From Pseudomonadota bacterium (GTDB lineage Bacteria; Myxococcota_A; Polyangia; Haliangiales; Haliangiaceae), in assembly GCA_023428295.1 (NCBI GenBank), contig JAEYYV010000176.1:1-7829 (forward strand): a stretch of 7,829 nucleotides of DNA. Direction: 5' to 3'. The translations under genes and the position numbers were made by a program. The stretch's first letter is position 1; every line of letters starts with the position of its first letter. Of the stretch, positions 7,573 through 7,829 are shown in pieces. The notes under the pieces are model-generated. The model was given only the letters and a program-made list of their open reading frames with translations. It did not search any database and was not told the DNA's origin.

Positions 7573-7829
7573 CTACTCGACGATCACGCGATCACTCGCG
7601 CCGCGCCCGAACGTCTCCGGCATGTACATCTCTTCGGCCTTCGGCGGCGGCGCCACGAAGGTGCCGGGCGTGGTCGCGCGCGCGACGTACTCGTAGCGAT
7701 GCACGCCTTCCCACACGAGCTGCGCGAACGCCTCGACGCGCTCGTCGCGCATGTTCTGATGCTCGTACCAGGTCCGCGACCAGTACCAGTAGCGACCCTT
7801 CTTCGATTCCTCTTTCGGGTCCTTCGGGA
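7573..7829 (-). CDS. Bacterial alpha-2-macroglobulin, C-terminal end (5' part beyond the window)
   Basis: Reading the minus strand from the window edge to TAG at 7575-7573 gives 84 residues ending in VIVE. Three blocks are characteristic of the C-terminal receptor-binding-like domain of bacterial alpha-2-macroglobulins: YEHQNMRDERVEAF, YVARATTPGTFVAPP and EEMYMPETFGRGASD. In the family, large periplasmic or lipid-anchored proteins of about 1,500-2,000 residues trap attacking proteases, often through a thioester. They frequently sit next to a pbpC gene, which may lie outside the window. The thioester and bait regions are not visible. A short charged PKDPKEESKKG loop precedes a Trp/Tyr-rich strand (YWYWSRTWY). 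It converges on the lipoprotein gene, with both stops inside the palindrome TAGCGCTA. Confidence 0.88.
   Translation of the reverse strand, partial: PKDPKEESKKGRYWYWSRTWYEHQNMRDERVEAFAQLVWEGVHRYEYVARATTPGTFVAPPPKAEEMYMPETFGRGASDRVIVE

Noticed and set aside
7568..7575. TAGCGCTA as a protein-binding palindrome
   Set aside because: It is fully explained as two facing TAG stops with CG between them; there is no other evidence of a binding site.

Overview
The window is GC-rich, with strong G/C bias at third codon positions, and carries nine protein-coding genes, two of them cut by the window edges. The gene content fits a non-enteric, delta-proteobacterial-type Gram-negative. It includes the tail of a type III secretion export-gate gene, a multidomain TonB-like protein, a long-linker LexA with GTTCAG-type operator half-sites, a bacterial alpha-2-macroglobulin tail and several Ala/Asp/Arg-rich secreted proteins. 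The GTTCAG operators resemble the published Myxococcus xanthus LexA box, so Myxococcota (for example a Sandaracinus/Polyangia-like organism) is my best guess. No rRNA or marker gene is present to prove it.

Layout. Bases 2-1050 (+) hold the C-terminal part of a SctV/FlhA-family protein, followed with a one-base stop/start overlap by a small signal-peptide protein that looks like an eight-stranded outer-membrane barrel. Bases 1051-1362 hold no intact gene. They contain a short stretch on the minus strand that looks like a decayed coding fragment, then an AT-richer leader for a cold-shock protein gene (1363-1587, +). That gene meets, tail to tail, a 783-residue TonB-like protein (3935-1584, -). 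Upstream of tonB on the same strand is lexA (4708-4022, -), with a perfect TTGACA -35 box and three GTTCAG half-sites in its promoter. Divergent from lexA is a secreted HEAT-like protein (4843-5736, +), which converges on a divergent Ham1/RdgB/ITPA-like pyrophosphatase gene (6257-5733, -). Divergent from that, with only 26 bases between start codons, is a 428-residue putative lipoprotein (6284-7570, +). It converges, after a 2-base gap, on the 3' end of an alpha-2-macroglobulin gene (7829-7573, -).

How they fit together. Only two gene pairs are likely co-transcribed: sctV with the barrel protein, and possibly lexA with tonB. The rest is a compact patchwork of alternating single genes. Most products act in the envelope (export gate, barrel, TonB-like protein, HEAT-like secreted protein, lipoprotein, alpha-2-macroglobulin). 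LexA (SOS repression) and the Ham1-like protein (nucleotide-pool cleaning, if active) are the DNA-maintenance genes. All three convergent junctions place both stop codons inside one short palindrome (CTAG, CTAG, TAGCGCTA), so there is essentially no room for conventional terminators between them. I saw no tRNA, CRISPR array, insertion sequence or phage gene.
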